Part shown: positions 11,732 to 22,413 of the stretch, piece after piece
How positions within the stretch are numbered: the first letter of the stretch is position 1
Layout of the letters: each line of letters opens with the position of its first letter
Assembly (NCBI GenBank): GCA_036250225.1
Contig: JAPZLL010000033.1
Location: forward strand, 186,001-250,000
DNA from: Cercophora sp. LCS_1
Taxonomy: Eukaryota; Ascomycota; Sordariomycetes; Sordariales; Lasiosphaeriaceae
Length of the DNA: 64,000 bases
Direction of reading: 5' to 3'
Notes under the pieces: generated by a model
What the model was told of the DNA's origin: nothing
Seen by the model: the letters and a program-made list of their open reading frames with translations, nothing else
The model's database searches: none
Position numbers and translations under genes: made by a program

Positions 11732-12171
11732 ATGGGTCAAAAGCAATCCCTTCCTGTAAGATGGTCCTAACTCCTCCGATGGCTCTACGTACTAACAGCC
11801 ACTAGGAGCCGCAGTCTCACTTCTTCTGCCCCCAAACAGGCGAGTCAGTCGACCACCCGCTGGGCGTCTGCGAGCAGTGCCAGGCAGCACACGACATCAT
11901 CTGGCAAGCAGTCGAGGTCTGTCCCAACACCGGCTACCGATTAGAGGCCACGCGAGCACGGCGACCACATAAGGAGTGTCCGTCCTGTTTCCAGGCCCAT
12001 CGGCAGTACACCAAGCGCGTCTACATCTGTCCGACCACGGGTGCTCAGATTCCGCATCCCAAGGAGACGGGCGGAAGGTGCCAGAAGTGCAACCGCAGCC
12101 ACGAGGATAACTCGACGCCCATGGCCAGTCGGGAGACGGTTGGGCCGAGGATTTCGGTTAGGGGAGACTAA
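11732..12171 (+). CDS. Small protein with three CPxTG...CxxCxxxH zinc modules
   Basis: Exon 1 is 11732-11755 (MGQKQSLP) and exon 2 is 11806-12171; the 50-nt intron has GTAAGA, an ACTAAC branch site and CTAG. The product is 129 aa. It is easily missed because the long exon has no early ATG. The protein is built from three copies of one module: CPQTG at 16 with C30-x2-C33-x3-H37; CPNTG at 47 with C66-x2-C69-x3-H73; and CPTTG at 83 with C100-x2-C103-x3-H107. Each module supplies three Cys and one His, as for a zinc ribbon or treble-clef-like site. There is no signal peptide, so it should act inside the cell. I do not recognise a named family. The start has a good context (AAGATGG). Confidence 0.75.
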
Positions 12172-13078
12172 GGGACCATATGACCGAGATGGGGGAGAGG
12201 ACCAACATATTGGGTGGCTGCGAAGGCGGGGCCAGCAGCAGCCTCGCAGGGATGGAGTGATGGGATTCGGGATGCCTTTTTCCGTGAGAGTTATTCCCAG
12301 AAAAAGGAATAGGGTTACGGGTGCCAGCATAGGCGAATCGCGTCGGGCGTTGGATTTTCTATGTCGCAGATCATGCTTGTTCACGGGGTTACACATGAGA
12401 GCCCAGGAGTTTCCGGAGAGCCGGGAGTTGATACCATTTGTATATGACCATCTTTTGTTCGATTCTTCAACTGAGTTATGGCAGGCCTATCTACTTGCGG
12501 CTGTCCTTTTCCACCTTCAAGTCTGGAACTTGAGCTCGTACCTCTGTTCTTTCCAGCAACACTTCAAGGCTTACACGATAGAATGCATTCAATGTCCCTA
12601 ACCTTTTTGATTGGGAGTACTGAACTTGGCAACGCGGTTGCGGCATGCGGCAAAGCTATCGACTAGACCACAGGAGATGGTCAACGTCCAATCCTAGGCC
12701 CGATAAGTATCTGATGGAATGATTGGATGCTCGCCCACTGAGGATTCATGGCTGGCTGCAGAAACAAACAACTTGAGCCGCAGCAGCCTGACGACCCCGC
12801 AATTTCCATCACAAACCTCATCCCTCTTCTTTGAACACGATCGAATCTCCCTGAGTCTGGTATCTTGCGCTATTCATCGTGGCTATAGATGGTCTCCTGA
12901 TAAGCCTCCCAAGTCCAATCCCATCTATACATAATCATAACTCGGAACTGGACGTAGACTCGACACGGAGCGGCCAGGCGCAACGCACCCGACGTGTTCC
13001 GCAGTATACTCGACCGCAATATACGATCCCTCGAAATACCGGGCACGCTCTTGTCTGAAGATCATCAATATTATAAGC
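12172..13078. other. Intergenic, 0.9 kb
   Basis: Only short overlapping frames without recognisable motifs. It should contain the 3' end of the zinc-module transcript and the promoter of the next ORF. Confidence 0.5.
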
Positions 13079-13486
13079 ATGAAATGGTGCGAACAATACA
13101 AGTTTGCCCCACGAGTTGGATTCCGCGTCGAAGTACACGACAAGGAGCATCGAAACTACAACAGCACCTTCCGAGGCGCTCGGGGATACATGGACGCGCG
13201 GAAGCCCCTCCGTCGTCTCGATGATGGCGCTTTCCGGGACCATTTCAACTGGAGACACCGTCCTGGACCGCTTATATCCTTCTTCAGCAATTGGAGTACA
13301 ACCATGAGGTGGAGGCAGCGGTTGATCGATCAGGGGGCACGAGGCGTCGTCGTGATAGCAGTGTGGTTGGAGGGACTGGAAGTATACGATGCCTACGACA
13401 TCGCTCGTCACCTGGGCACCACGGACCGCTTAGAGTAGCATCAAAGCGAGTACTTGCTTCACGGAGGCATCAATGCGGACTCTTGA
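13079..13486 (+). CDS. DUF7587-like protein with an internal in-frame TAG
   Basis: The ATG at 13079 opens a frame of 119 codons ending at TAG 13436-13438. The sequence around residues 30-110 (FRGARGYMDARKPLRRLDDG, HRPGPLISFFSNWSTTMRW, then GVVVIAVWLEGLEVYDAYDI) resembles the DUF7587 type of small fungal domain; this match is from memory and moderate. After the TAG the same frame continues for 15 more codons (HQSEYLLHGGINADS) to TGA 13484-13486, which looks like the natural end of the domain. The TAG therefore reads as a premature or recoded codon; TGG there would give ..LEWHQSEYLLHGG. It lies in the loop of a possible hairpin (13427-13448). Function unknown. Confidence 0.5.
13427..13448 (+). 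other. Hairpin with UAG in its loop
   Basis: CGCTT at 13427-13431 pairs perfectly with AAGCG at 13444-13448. The 12-base loop contains the in-frame UAG at 13436-13438. The pairing is seen directly. Any role in RNA editing or readthrough is inference. Confidence 0.4.
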
Positions 13487-14105
13487 CTACGTTCCGACAC
13501 CCTCGAGCTGGAAGAAGTGGTGTTAGCCACTCCGGCCTGTACATTCACAGCCCGTATACCAAGGGGTTTTTCTCAGTCTACCAAGGTCACTCTGTTTCTG
13601 CATGCGCACCCTCCGGAACGCATCGGAAGACTTCCGGGGTGAAGTCTATTCCCCCACTGGGGATAGAGGTGGTTTCAAGCTGGAGGCTCTCCTGCACGCA
13701 ATCGGAGGGATTTGTACCGTGGATATTGCTTTCTTTCGCTGTTTCTCAATTTGGCAGTAGCGCGCAAGAAACCTACCTACCTTGGCTATTAGATAGCCAA
13801 GAATCGTGGCGGGGGACAGAGAGGGCAAGGCACATACAGCAAGAATGTCAAGAACTTGGCAACGCCACAAACCGTTCGAAACTAATCGCCCCCAGTCTTG
13901 GCTGCCGACCTCAAGCTTCAGGATGGCTCTTGGCACGGGGGTATCAGGGTAGACATTTGGCTCGGGGTTGCTCCGCCTGCACGCGGTCTTACGAGCCGGC
14001 TCGGCCGAGTCGATCTGTTTATAATCGACGATCACCTACTCTTTCTCCTCAAACAACATCGATCATCACACCCTCAATCCCAGATTTCTTCCAACACCAA
14101 CAAAA

Positions 14106-14580
14106 ATGCTCGACCACACGGGCATCTTCGTCACCGCATCTCAACACGCGGACGTCATCAAGTGGTACGAAACCGTCCTCGCGCCCCTGGGCTACAAGAA
14201 GCATATCACCGAAGGACCCAACGGCGAGGTCGTAGGCCTCAGCGATAATGGCATCCATGCCGACTGGTGGCTGATCTCGACGACGGAGGAGTTGAATGAC
14301 AAGCCAAAGATGCATCACGCGTTTGTAGCAAAGGGTACGGTACCCTTCAAAGAAGACTGGGAGAGAGGTATAGGAGCTGACGGTTTGAGCAGATCGCGCC
14401 GCGGTTGATGCGTTCCATGCTGCTGCCCTGGGGATTGGATCAAAGGATAATGGGAAGCCGGGCGTGCGGGCGCAGTACCATGCACACTACTATGCTGCTT
14501 TTGTGTTCGATCCGCTGGGGCATAACATTGAGGTTGTGTGTCATGCTGGGTTCGTTCCTTCAGGTGAATCTGCGGTCTAA
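14106..14580 (+). CDS. VOC (glyoxalase/bleomycin-resistance fold) protein
   Basis: Exons 14106-14334 and 14393-14580 flank a 58-nt intron (GTACGG, branch GCTGACG, acceptor GAGCAG). The product is 138 aa, the usual size of a single VOC domain. It opens with the typical strand MLDHTGIFVTA, has ADVIKWYETVLAPLGYKK, and ends with FVFDPLGHNIEVVCHAG. Candidate metal ligands are His4, a His in KMHHAFVAK and the Glu of HNIEVV. Members are isomerases, epimerases, dioxygenases or resistance proteins; the substrate here cannot be read from sequence. It stands alone, with no resistance or aromatic catabolism genes beside it. Confidence 0.85.
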
Positions 14581-16242
14581 TAGCACTCACTGTCTGGGCC
14601 CTTTGCGCTGATGGGCTGCAGGCCAGGACTAAGTGTGTCCAGGGCTCGCAAACATAAAAGTAGGCACATTGCGAGCCACGGCCATGCGTTTCAAGCTCAG
14701 GCTACTGCCTGTTGTGGCAACACCGCTCCCGTTCGCGCCGTTCTCCGAAAGAGCCGCAATGACGGGATTGTGAAGGATTTGCTCCGGGGACAAGATTCTT
14801 GGAAAGATGGACGGGATTACGTTCAATGTATTGGAGAGTATTGGGATGAGATGCAGTGCAGCTGGGGCTGAGTCTTGGCGTTCGCGCACCAGCGAAACGG
14901 GTAGGAAGTCACGATCGATGACGTCCTCAGAACTTTCGTTACAAATCGCACCACACAGAGGAATCGCCGAGACGGCGGTGGGGTATATAGGTAGGCCTGG
15001 TGGGCTTCCTGACCTTTAGACGCGCAGTGATAAATGTTATGTGAGTTATAGAAAAGCAGGGTGTGTGGTCGAACACAATTTTTGCCCCTCAGTCCTGTCA
15101 TCTCAACCTGCAGCCTTTTCTCATTCGACTTCAAAGACGGCAGTCACGACCCTTTAGAACGGACAGTACCGCCTTCCCAGAGTAATTAGTTGCTTGTCGT
15201 CCTTTCCTCTGTCAATCTTCATGAAGCCTTTGCTCTGACACGCCCAGGTCATTCAAGTCGACCCCGATGCTCGGCGTTCACCAGCGTTTCACCCCGTCCC
15301 GCCAGATTCATGAGTCTTCTCATCGCATTCGAAATCGGGGGTAACAGACGCGACATGCCACAAAGAAGCTTGCATTTCTATCGGATCTCGCTGCAGCCAT
15401 TGGGGTTAGCTCGCAGCACGCAGACTCCGAGTCAATCAGTGGCGCGACCATGGTTCAGCGAAACAACCATCAGTCTGTTGCAGCCAAATAAACAAGCTCG
15501 CATGTGAACACTCCAACCTACGGAAGCGACCGCAGAGCTTGTCAGGCACGGTGACCATGGTTGGGGCGGATGGTGGTTCCTTCAAATAGCCTATGCTATC
15601 GATGCACATATAATATCACGGCAGCAGGATATTAAGCGACCCTCTCCAGACACCCATATTGCAGCTCGCGGGGACAACTTTACCCATATTTGCTGCCGGC
15701 GACAAGCTCCGCATCTGTGTGCCAATATTCAATATCGCCTACTAATTATATCCATGTTCACCCCATTTCACAGCGCACATTTGTTGCAGTGGCGTTCGAA
15801 CAGAGGGCCCAATGCGACAACAATGCAAAGCGACGTTGTCATGATGTTACTTGGCCGGGTCGTGTAACTTTAGGGCTGCCGAAAACTCCGCCGAGACGGT
15901 CAAGACGTGCAGAAAGTCTCTCATTGCAGGCTGCCGTCCAGGATCGCCACATCCCGAATCCAGAACCGGGATTACGAGGCCTCGGTATCGTAAGTCAGAG
16001 TTTGACGCCGGCACTATCCCCGCCGATCATTAGCGGCCCATCGGGCCACCTATATATCTGATTCGGGCGCTCCTCCTCCTGGATCAAGATGCCCGGCTCC
16101 CTTGTTCCCCCGGAGTGTTAATTGTCTTGGCATCTGGCAGCACCGACAAGCAGCTGCAGGACGGGAATTACCGACGTCGAGGGAAACAACACTCAAGCTT
16201 TTTTGGTCTCGTCTCGGCATTGTCGACGTCGACTCCGATACC
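14581..16242. other. Intergenic, 1.7 kb
   Basis: No supportable gene. A minus-strand frame at 14889-14629 (86 codons) is open but matches nothing I know. The right part is the upstream region of the LysM/CBM18 gene. The frame of that gene is open without stops from an upstream ATG at 16102, but the sequence there does not look coding. Confidence 0.45.
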
Positions 16243-18036
16243 ATGGTACTGGCTCGGGGACTCGTCGCATTTGCACTGAGCCTTCTGCTCAATGTCAACC
16301 CTTCGCTGGGTCAAGCGACGTGCACACGGGCGGTAACGGCGAAGTCAGGAGACACTTGTGCCTCACTAGCACAGAATGCCGGCATCACTGTCACCCAACT
16401 TTTGCGGTCAAACCCGTATTTGTCCAGTTGTGAGAGTCTGGTCGACGGCGCAAGCTACTGCGTTGCGGGGACGGCGACAGCACTTACAGGGCCGGCAAGC
16501 ACCACGGTTCCCGGCCCATCAACCTCGGTGGGAACCTCTGCGCCCCCCGGCGAGACGCTCAAAGTGAGCCAAAATGGAAGCTGTGGATCAGGGGTCACTT
16601 GCACGGGCTCCAGGTTTGGAGTCTGCTGTTCCCGATTTGGGTACTGCGGAACCACCGACGACCACTGCGGCGAGGGATGTCAGTCGGCTTTTGGAGATTG
16701 CGACGAGCTCGAACCTCCACCACCGCCACCGTCCGGGACGAGATCGGTCATTGAGCCGTCGGAGACAGTCACAGCGCCGCCAAGCGGAGGCACTGCTACA
16801 ACCACAATTACAGCGACCATCTTTGTCACCCAGACAGTTGCCGAGACCACCGGAGTCGCGACTTCAGTCGTGGTCGTGACCTCGACCACTGTCGTCTCAG
16901 CCAACACAACCAGCACCGTAGTGCGATCCAGCGTGGCGCTTACTACCTCAACCGCAACGTCAACTGTGAGGGCCACCGTCATCATCACCAGCACAGTCCT
17001 TCAAACCAGCACCACCACTACAAATGTCACTCGCACAGAGACGTCCACTATCACCGCCACTGCAACCAGCACTGCGCTGAGAACCTCTCTGACTTTTGTC
17101 ACACGCACCGTGGAGGTGACTCAAGTCAAGATTGATACTCTCACCACTGTCGTCACCTCAACCGCCGTCACGACATCCACAGCGGTTGTGACTTCAACCG
17201 CCATTGTCACAGTGCCGACGACATCAACCCGACTTGTGACGGCAACTATCCCAACAACATCGACCAGACAGGTTACAGCGACCGTCACGTCAACAAGAGT
17301 CGTGACCTCGACATCTGTTGTTTTTGGCGGAGGCGGTGGCGGTGATCCCACTTTTATCATCGGCCCAACCCAAACCTTCATCATTGGACCAACGCAAACG
17401 AGGCCGGGCATTGTCACAACCATCACACAGCTGCCTGGAGGAGGCGGTCCCGCAAAGCCATCACCGATTCTTCCTGGAGCGCCGAATAACTGTAAGTCGG
17501 AGTGGGAGGCTTACTGTTGACCCATTCAGGGAACACCATCATCCATGAATCACAGCGTTCCCTGCCAGTCCTTCAACACACCTTCTCCTGCTTTACTTTA
17601 CACTTTTGTTTTCCCGGTGCAACACATCTCAGGCTAAGTTTTGTCACGGCATCCCCACCACCAAGCATTTTTGTAACCCCTACTGATTTTCGTCATTTCC
17701 CCCCCTCTAGGCAAAGCCTACGATCGAATCGTGTCCGGCGATACCTGCCGCAAGGTTGCCAATCGCAACGAGATTTCTCTGTTGGAATTGTGCGTTTCCT
17801 TGCTTGACTACAACCCCCTTTACCGCGTTCATTTTCCTCACTTTGCTTTTTTTTTTTTTTTTTGGAAGTCTCATTGCTGACAATCGCGTAGCTATGATCT
17901 GAACCCCAATGTGAGCTCGTCCATCCTTGTCGGGCTGCTCTGCACACCCGATTTGTTGGAGCGCCTGCTAAGTGGACTTTGCAAGATCAATTGCGACAGC
18001 CTCTGGACGGGTTACTACGTTTGCGTTGGCGTTTGA
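16243..18036 (+). CDS. Secreted LysM / chitin-binding (CBM18) protein
   Basis: Exons are 16243-17491, 17711-17789, 17892-17910 and 17986-18036, giving 465 aa. I start at ATG 16243 because it opens a signal peptide (ARGLVAFALSLLLNVNPSLG, cleavage about residue 23). A LysM module spans about 27-75 (KSGDTCASLAQNAGITV). A CBM18 hevein-like module lies between C114 and C153 (GVCCSRFGYCGTTDDHCG). A long Thr/Val/Ser linker (about 160-405) looks like a heavily O-glycosylated stalk. A second LysM closes the protein (IVSGDTCRKVANRNEI ... GYYVCVGV). Such proteins bind chitin; secreted ones can shield hyphae or dampen plant chitin recognition, or act in the fungal wall. Intron 3 (17911-17985) is 75 nt and frame-neutral; splicing it restores normal LysM spacing. 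Confidence 0.85.
17847..17863 (+). repeat. T17 homopolymer in LysM/CBM18 intron 2
   Basis: A run of 17 T lies in the intron, about 27 bases upstream of the acceptor. It is a polypyrimidine tract unusual in length for a fungal intron and a likely site of length variation or sequencing error. Confidence 0.8.
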
Positions 18037-18572
18037 GAATAGCGGAACCGATGTCAATGTGTGTTAGAATGTTGAAGTTAATGGACATCTGCATCATTCA
18101 AGTAATGTAAATACTCTCGTCGGTACATGAAATCTTGTTCTTGATCGTTTCAAAAGTTACGAACATGACGGCCATGGGATTTGCCTGATCAGCTTGGTTG
18201 CACCAAGAAGACCGTTTATTCCTCTAGTCAAACGAGGGGACCGACTCGCCACACCGAAGATGAGGAAGTGTACGTAGATAGGCGGCATGAAGAATACAGA
18301 TCGCCGCCATTCAAAACACTCAAAATGTAATTAGGGTGAACGGATCGGACAAGATGGGCCAGGAATTGCATCAGATCGTATGAGGGGTGGAGAGAGCTGG
18401 ATGTTGGAGGGCGCTACGAGCAGGGACGAAAATTGCGGCCCTGTGGCCCTAAGCAGATGAAAAGCTCCCATTCACCCACATGCAACATACCTGCTACTGA
18501 TGCTAAAATATTGAAGTTGGTCATCTCAAAACGTTACATGTATAGTCGTCTTGCTTCTCGCTTGACAGCTCG
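18037..18572. other. Intergenic between convergent genes
   Basis: Convergent 3' flanks of the LysM/CBM18 gene and the NLR gene. No further gene seen. Confidence 0.6.
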
Positions 18573-21564
18573 CTATTCCAAGTTACACGGTCCAGCCTTA
18601 GTCATTATGAAATTCCTCGCCCCATACATGCGCAGAAGTGCCACTATTTTTGGCACTGCTTCTTTTCTCTCTCTCACTCGATGGCCCTGAGAAAAGCACT
18701 CCATCGTTTGCACGATGTTGAGAGGACTACGATCCCGGATGCCGTTGAAATGAGCGAGAATGGTGCCATCTTTCCACAGTTCGCCCTCCTGGTCTCCAGT
18801 ATTGTTTGCGTTTGCCCCGGCCTCGAGCAGTATTCTGACACCTTCCAAGTCCCACGCCCCAGCTGCGATTTGTAATGGACAAATCCTGTATCCAGGACCG
18901 TCGGGATCTGCTCCAAGCTGCAGCTGACGAGTCAACATACAGTAACCCCCGCAGTCGAAAGACTTGTCGTGAGAGTGCCAGCCAACCGACTGTACCAAAA
19001 TCTTTGAAGGGTCGAAATAACCTGCTGCAAGCTCAAGAAATAATTCTAGACACTTTGGCCATGTTTTACTCAAGAGGGCAAAGAGCTCTACAACGGTGCC
19101 TTCAAAATCGTACCATTCGATGTCATCCTCACTTATCAGACTGCCAAAGTTCAGATTGACACTGCCCTGTAGCCAACTCCCTGCGCGAATGCTTTGGACA
19201 AATTTCCGCCCAAGTTCAGCACTCTCATCTGTGAATAACAAGTTGACGAGTGTTCGCACGACTTCATTTGCCGGTTGCTGCCTCCATGACAAAGTCCAGA
19301 ATTGCTCGACATCCCAAATTGAATGATCCGAAAAGACATCAGTGGCAATTTCTACGCATGCCGCAGCATTCTCGAAGCCTTTGAAATGCTGGCGTGTTGC
19401 ATCGAACATCGAAAATGCCAGGTTGCATAAAGTGGTGTCTGTGGAGAGCGCTCGGCTCCAATTCCGCACAGCAAGTATCGACGATACGATGCTATAAAGG
19501 TTGAAGGATCCTTCCACAGCATCAGCGATATCTTCACCCAAACCGACGATCGTTTCGTTATCCCGGAAGACATATGGTTTAGAGTCGACCACTTCCAGCA
19601 TAACCATCTGTGCAAACTCGAGTTTGACTGACTCCTTGTCGATGGCGAAGAAAGAAGCAGGCCCAGTTCGTATTCTTGCCGAATCCAAGAATTCCAGGAC
19701 TGTGTAATGTGCAAAGGCTACAGCGGTCGTAGGCTGAAATCCTCTGCCACGGTCTTGGGCCGACAGCGATATCAGACACCCACAGAGCTCCCGGAGAAGA
19801 TCCATGTTGTAATCGTAGTCGTAGCCATTTGGCTCGAGTCCAGAAGTGCTCCTTTGTATGGCCTGGATAAGATTGGAAGAACATATATTGTCCCCGTGCA
19901 GTGCATTATGGGCGTAAATCCATTTCAGCGCATGATGAACAATCAGCTTAGCCTCATCGGGTATTTGGAGGAATATCCGCTCGTAGGTTTCGTCAAGAGT
20001 CCGCGGCAAGCAAGCTAATGCCTTCAATATAGTGTCTTTGTCGGCTTTCAGACGCTGCAAGATATCGATCTGACACACGACCCAGCGAAACCTGCCCATA
20101 TAAGTTAAAAGACTGCAAGTAAGATCACGGATTCTTTGAACAACTCACATTCCCTTCGCTTTTGTGGACAGTGCTTCCAAAGCCTCGTCTCGCACGCTAG
20201 TAGGCCAGAGCCTAAACTTCGGGTGCATTCTAAGCTGTGCTTGAGCAAATAGTCGTATATCTTCGTCAAGTAAAGGATTTCTCATGGAGATTGATGTTGA
20301 TATCCCTTTCATAGATTCCTCAATGTCGATGTACTCGCGGCTGGTTGCCAAAATCTGTATCTTCGAAAATCTCGCGTCGGTGATAAGATCTCGTAAGACT
20401 TTCAATAGATCTATCCTCGGCATGCTCTCGTCGATGGCGTCCAGGATAACGTAAACACAGTCGAACGCTTCGACCATCTCTTCCAGCACGTAGAGCAGGT
20501 CCATTAGGCTGGGTCCCTCGCCTCGCTTGTAAAGCTTGTACAACTTGGCAGGTATGGTCTCTGCCGTACGACTCAGTTGGCGAACTATCCACTTCAAGAA
20601 TGGCAATGCTTCGTCTGTGTTGTGGCCGAAATAGCAGTAGTAGTAGGTGCATGCGTTTCTGCTTTTCGCCGCGTCGCCACCGTTGCAGCCCGTCTTGGTA
20701 CTTTCGATCAAGTGGGACGCAAGAACTGTTTTCCCGGCCCCTGGTATGCCGTGGATCCATAGAGCGCGTTTCGTGCCTGAGATCCAGGCTTTCCAATCGT
20801 CGGAACGAAGTACCCAGTCTCCGGTCCCTGGTTCGTATTGGCTGCAAGCTTTATGATGAAGAGATGAAGGATCTATGCTCTCAAGCCACTTGTAAACTTC
20901 GCGCCGCTCAAGGTCTAAGTGCCGTGCCATCAGATAGTCAATAACCTGGCCCTAAAATTGACCAAAACGCCGTATGGAAGTTATGCATACCTGTAAGAGC
21001 GGTCTGTATCTCGCTCGCTTTGCCTTTGATGTCTTTGATGTCATGGCTATCTCTCCATGTTAGCAACTTAAAACGCGGCGCGGAAAAAGTCCAAATGCAT
21101 AACGATATCGATTCATACCTGATGTCTGCCGTAAGCGCGAGATTGAGAGTAGTCTTGTGCTGCACCAGTTCCGCTAACAGTTTCCTAGCCCTGCTCTCTT
21201 TGAAAGGCCAAGCAAGAGTGTCCAACGTCGCCATCACTTTCCGCCGCTTGGATCTGGTGCCTAACGTGCGACGCGCAGATTCGGATGGGAACAGCCCGCT
21301 CAGGAGGTGGAGTGCTTTGCGACAGCCTTCAACGGGACCGTCCTTTCCAATCAACGCGCTTAGAGTGACTGGCCCGTGTCCATTGGAAGCGAGAAATTGT
21401 ATGTTGTCCAGGATCGCTTTCAGGGCCGACGCCTCGATCAAAATGACTCGAAGATCCGATGGAGCATCGCTGGCAAGTTCAAGATAGAATTTGCAAAGCG
21501 ATATGACCCTGTCGGCGATCTGGATTGCCGCAAAGATGCTAGCGGCAATGCTGAGCGGGTCCAT
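18573..21564 (-). CDS. NACHT/ankyrin NLR-type receptor
   Basis: Exons on the minus strand are 21564-21119, 21046-20991, 20914-20149 and 20091-18573, giving 928 aa. The start at 21564 (MDPLSIAASIFAA) matches the common fungal NLR N-terminal domain; an in-frame ATG six codons upstream is possible. The NACHT NTPase has Walker A GIPGAGKT at about 223-230 and Walker B VYVILDAIDE at about 321-330. The splice at 20149/20091 rebuilds the conserved KGMFRWVVCQIDILQRL, followed by ACLPRTLDETYERIF. A helical arm leads to C-terminal ankyrin-like units (LQIAAGAWDLEGVRILLEAG). Fungal STAND proteins of this kind sense non-self, oligomerise with ATP and trigger incompatibility or defence. No separate effector gene lies beside it; the N-terminal domain presumably carries that role. 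Confidence 0.9.
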
Positions 21565-22413
21565 TTTGTGTTGGTGAACCACTCCCGCGAGGAGTTGGTC
21601 GGGTGCGAGTGCCGAAATGGAGGGAGGGAGGAAGGAAGGGAAGGTGCACTCTAAAATCTCGAGATCTTTAGCAGCGGACGCGGACGCGGAATCCTTGGGA
21701 AAAGCCTTGTCAGGCTGTGTAGTGCCACTCAGTTTCAGCTGTCAGATGTCGTGCCACCCACCACGCAGCCCCCCGCGTAGGTGCTTCGCCCAAAACGGAG
21801 CCCAGCATGAGCAAAACTGACTAGCGTCTGGGCATGCCATCTAACTGGCGCCTGTGTCTGTGTCATTGGACACTGTTTCAGCAAGGCCCGTTAGGCGTTC
21901 TTCCAGGCAGACGTCACATGATCGACCCAAGACTTCATCCATCACCGTCGCCGCCACCGTCCACATGAGGACCTCAGGATGCTCAAGGCCCCTAGGCCCC
22001 TTCAATTCCGACAGCTTCCTCGCTCTCCAGCTCTTTCCGACCCCCTGTGGTGCAGAAGCCATTGCTAAACCTATAGATGATGCTATTCCCACACTTGACG
22101 AGTAACCAGAGATACTGCCAGGCGCAGAATTGTGTCACTGAATTGAGGTCTAGTAACTGTACTAATCTTCTATGGCCTGAAGGTCATTGCTGCCCATTCA
22201 CTCTTTGCAGAGCTAGTGAGTCTTCTTTATATGCTTGCAGACCACTTGCAGCCTAACGTTCAAGGTCTCAGACCACATTGACCCCACCACTTGCGCAGCC
22301 TGACGGGTCCTGGAGCCCCTCCTTTACGGGGCCTCTTTTAGAGCCGCTCGACTGACAAGTTCTACATGGTACAAGTACCATCCCACAGGATACCTTCACA
22401 ATCTTCAGAAACC
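21565..22413. other. Divergent promoter region, 0.85 kb
   Basis: Upstream DNA of the NLR gene (minus) and of the unrecognised gene at 22414 (plus). No gene or repeat seen. Confidence 0.6.

Noticed and set aside
13291..14235. Plus-strand ORF of 314 codons
   Set aside because: Overlaps the DUF7587-like ORF and the VOC gene in another frame; no motif.
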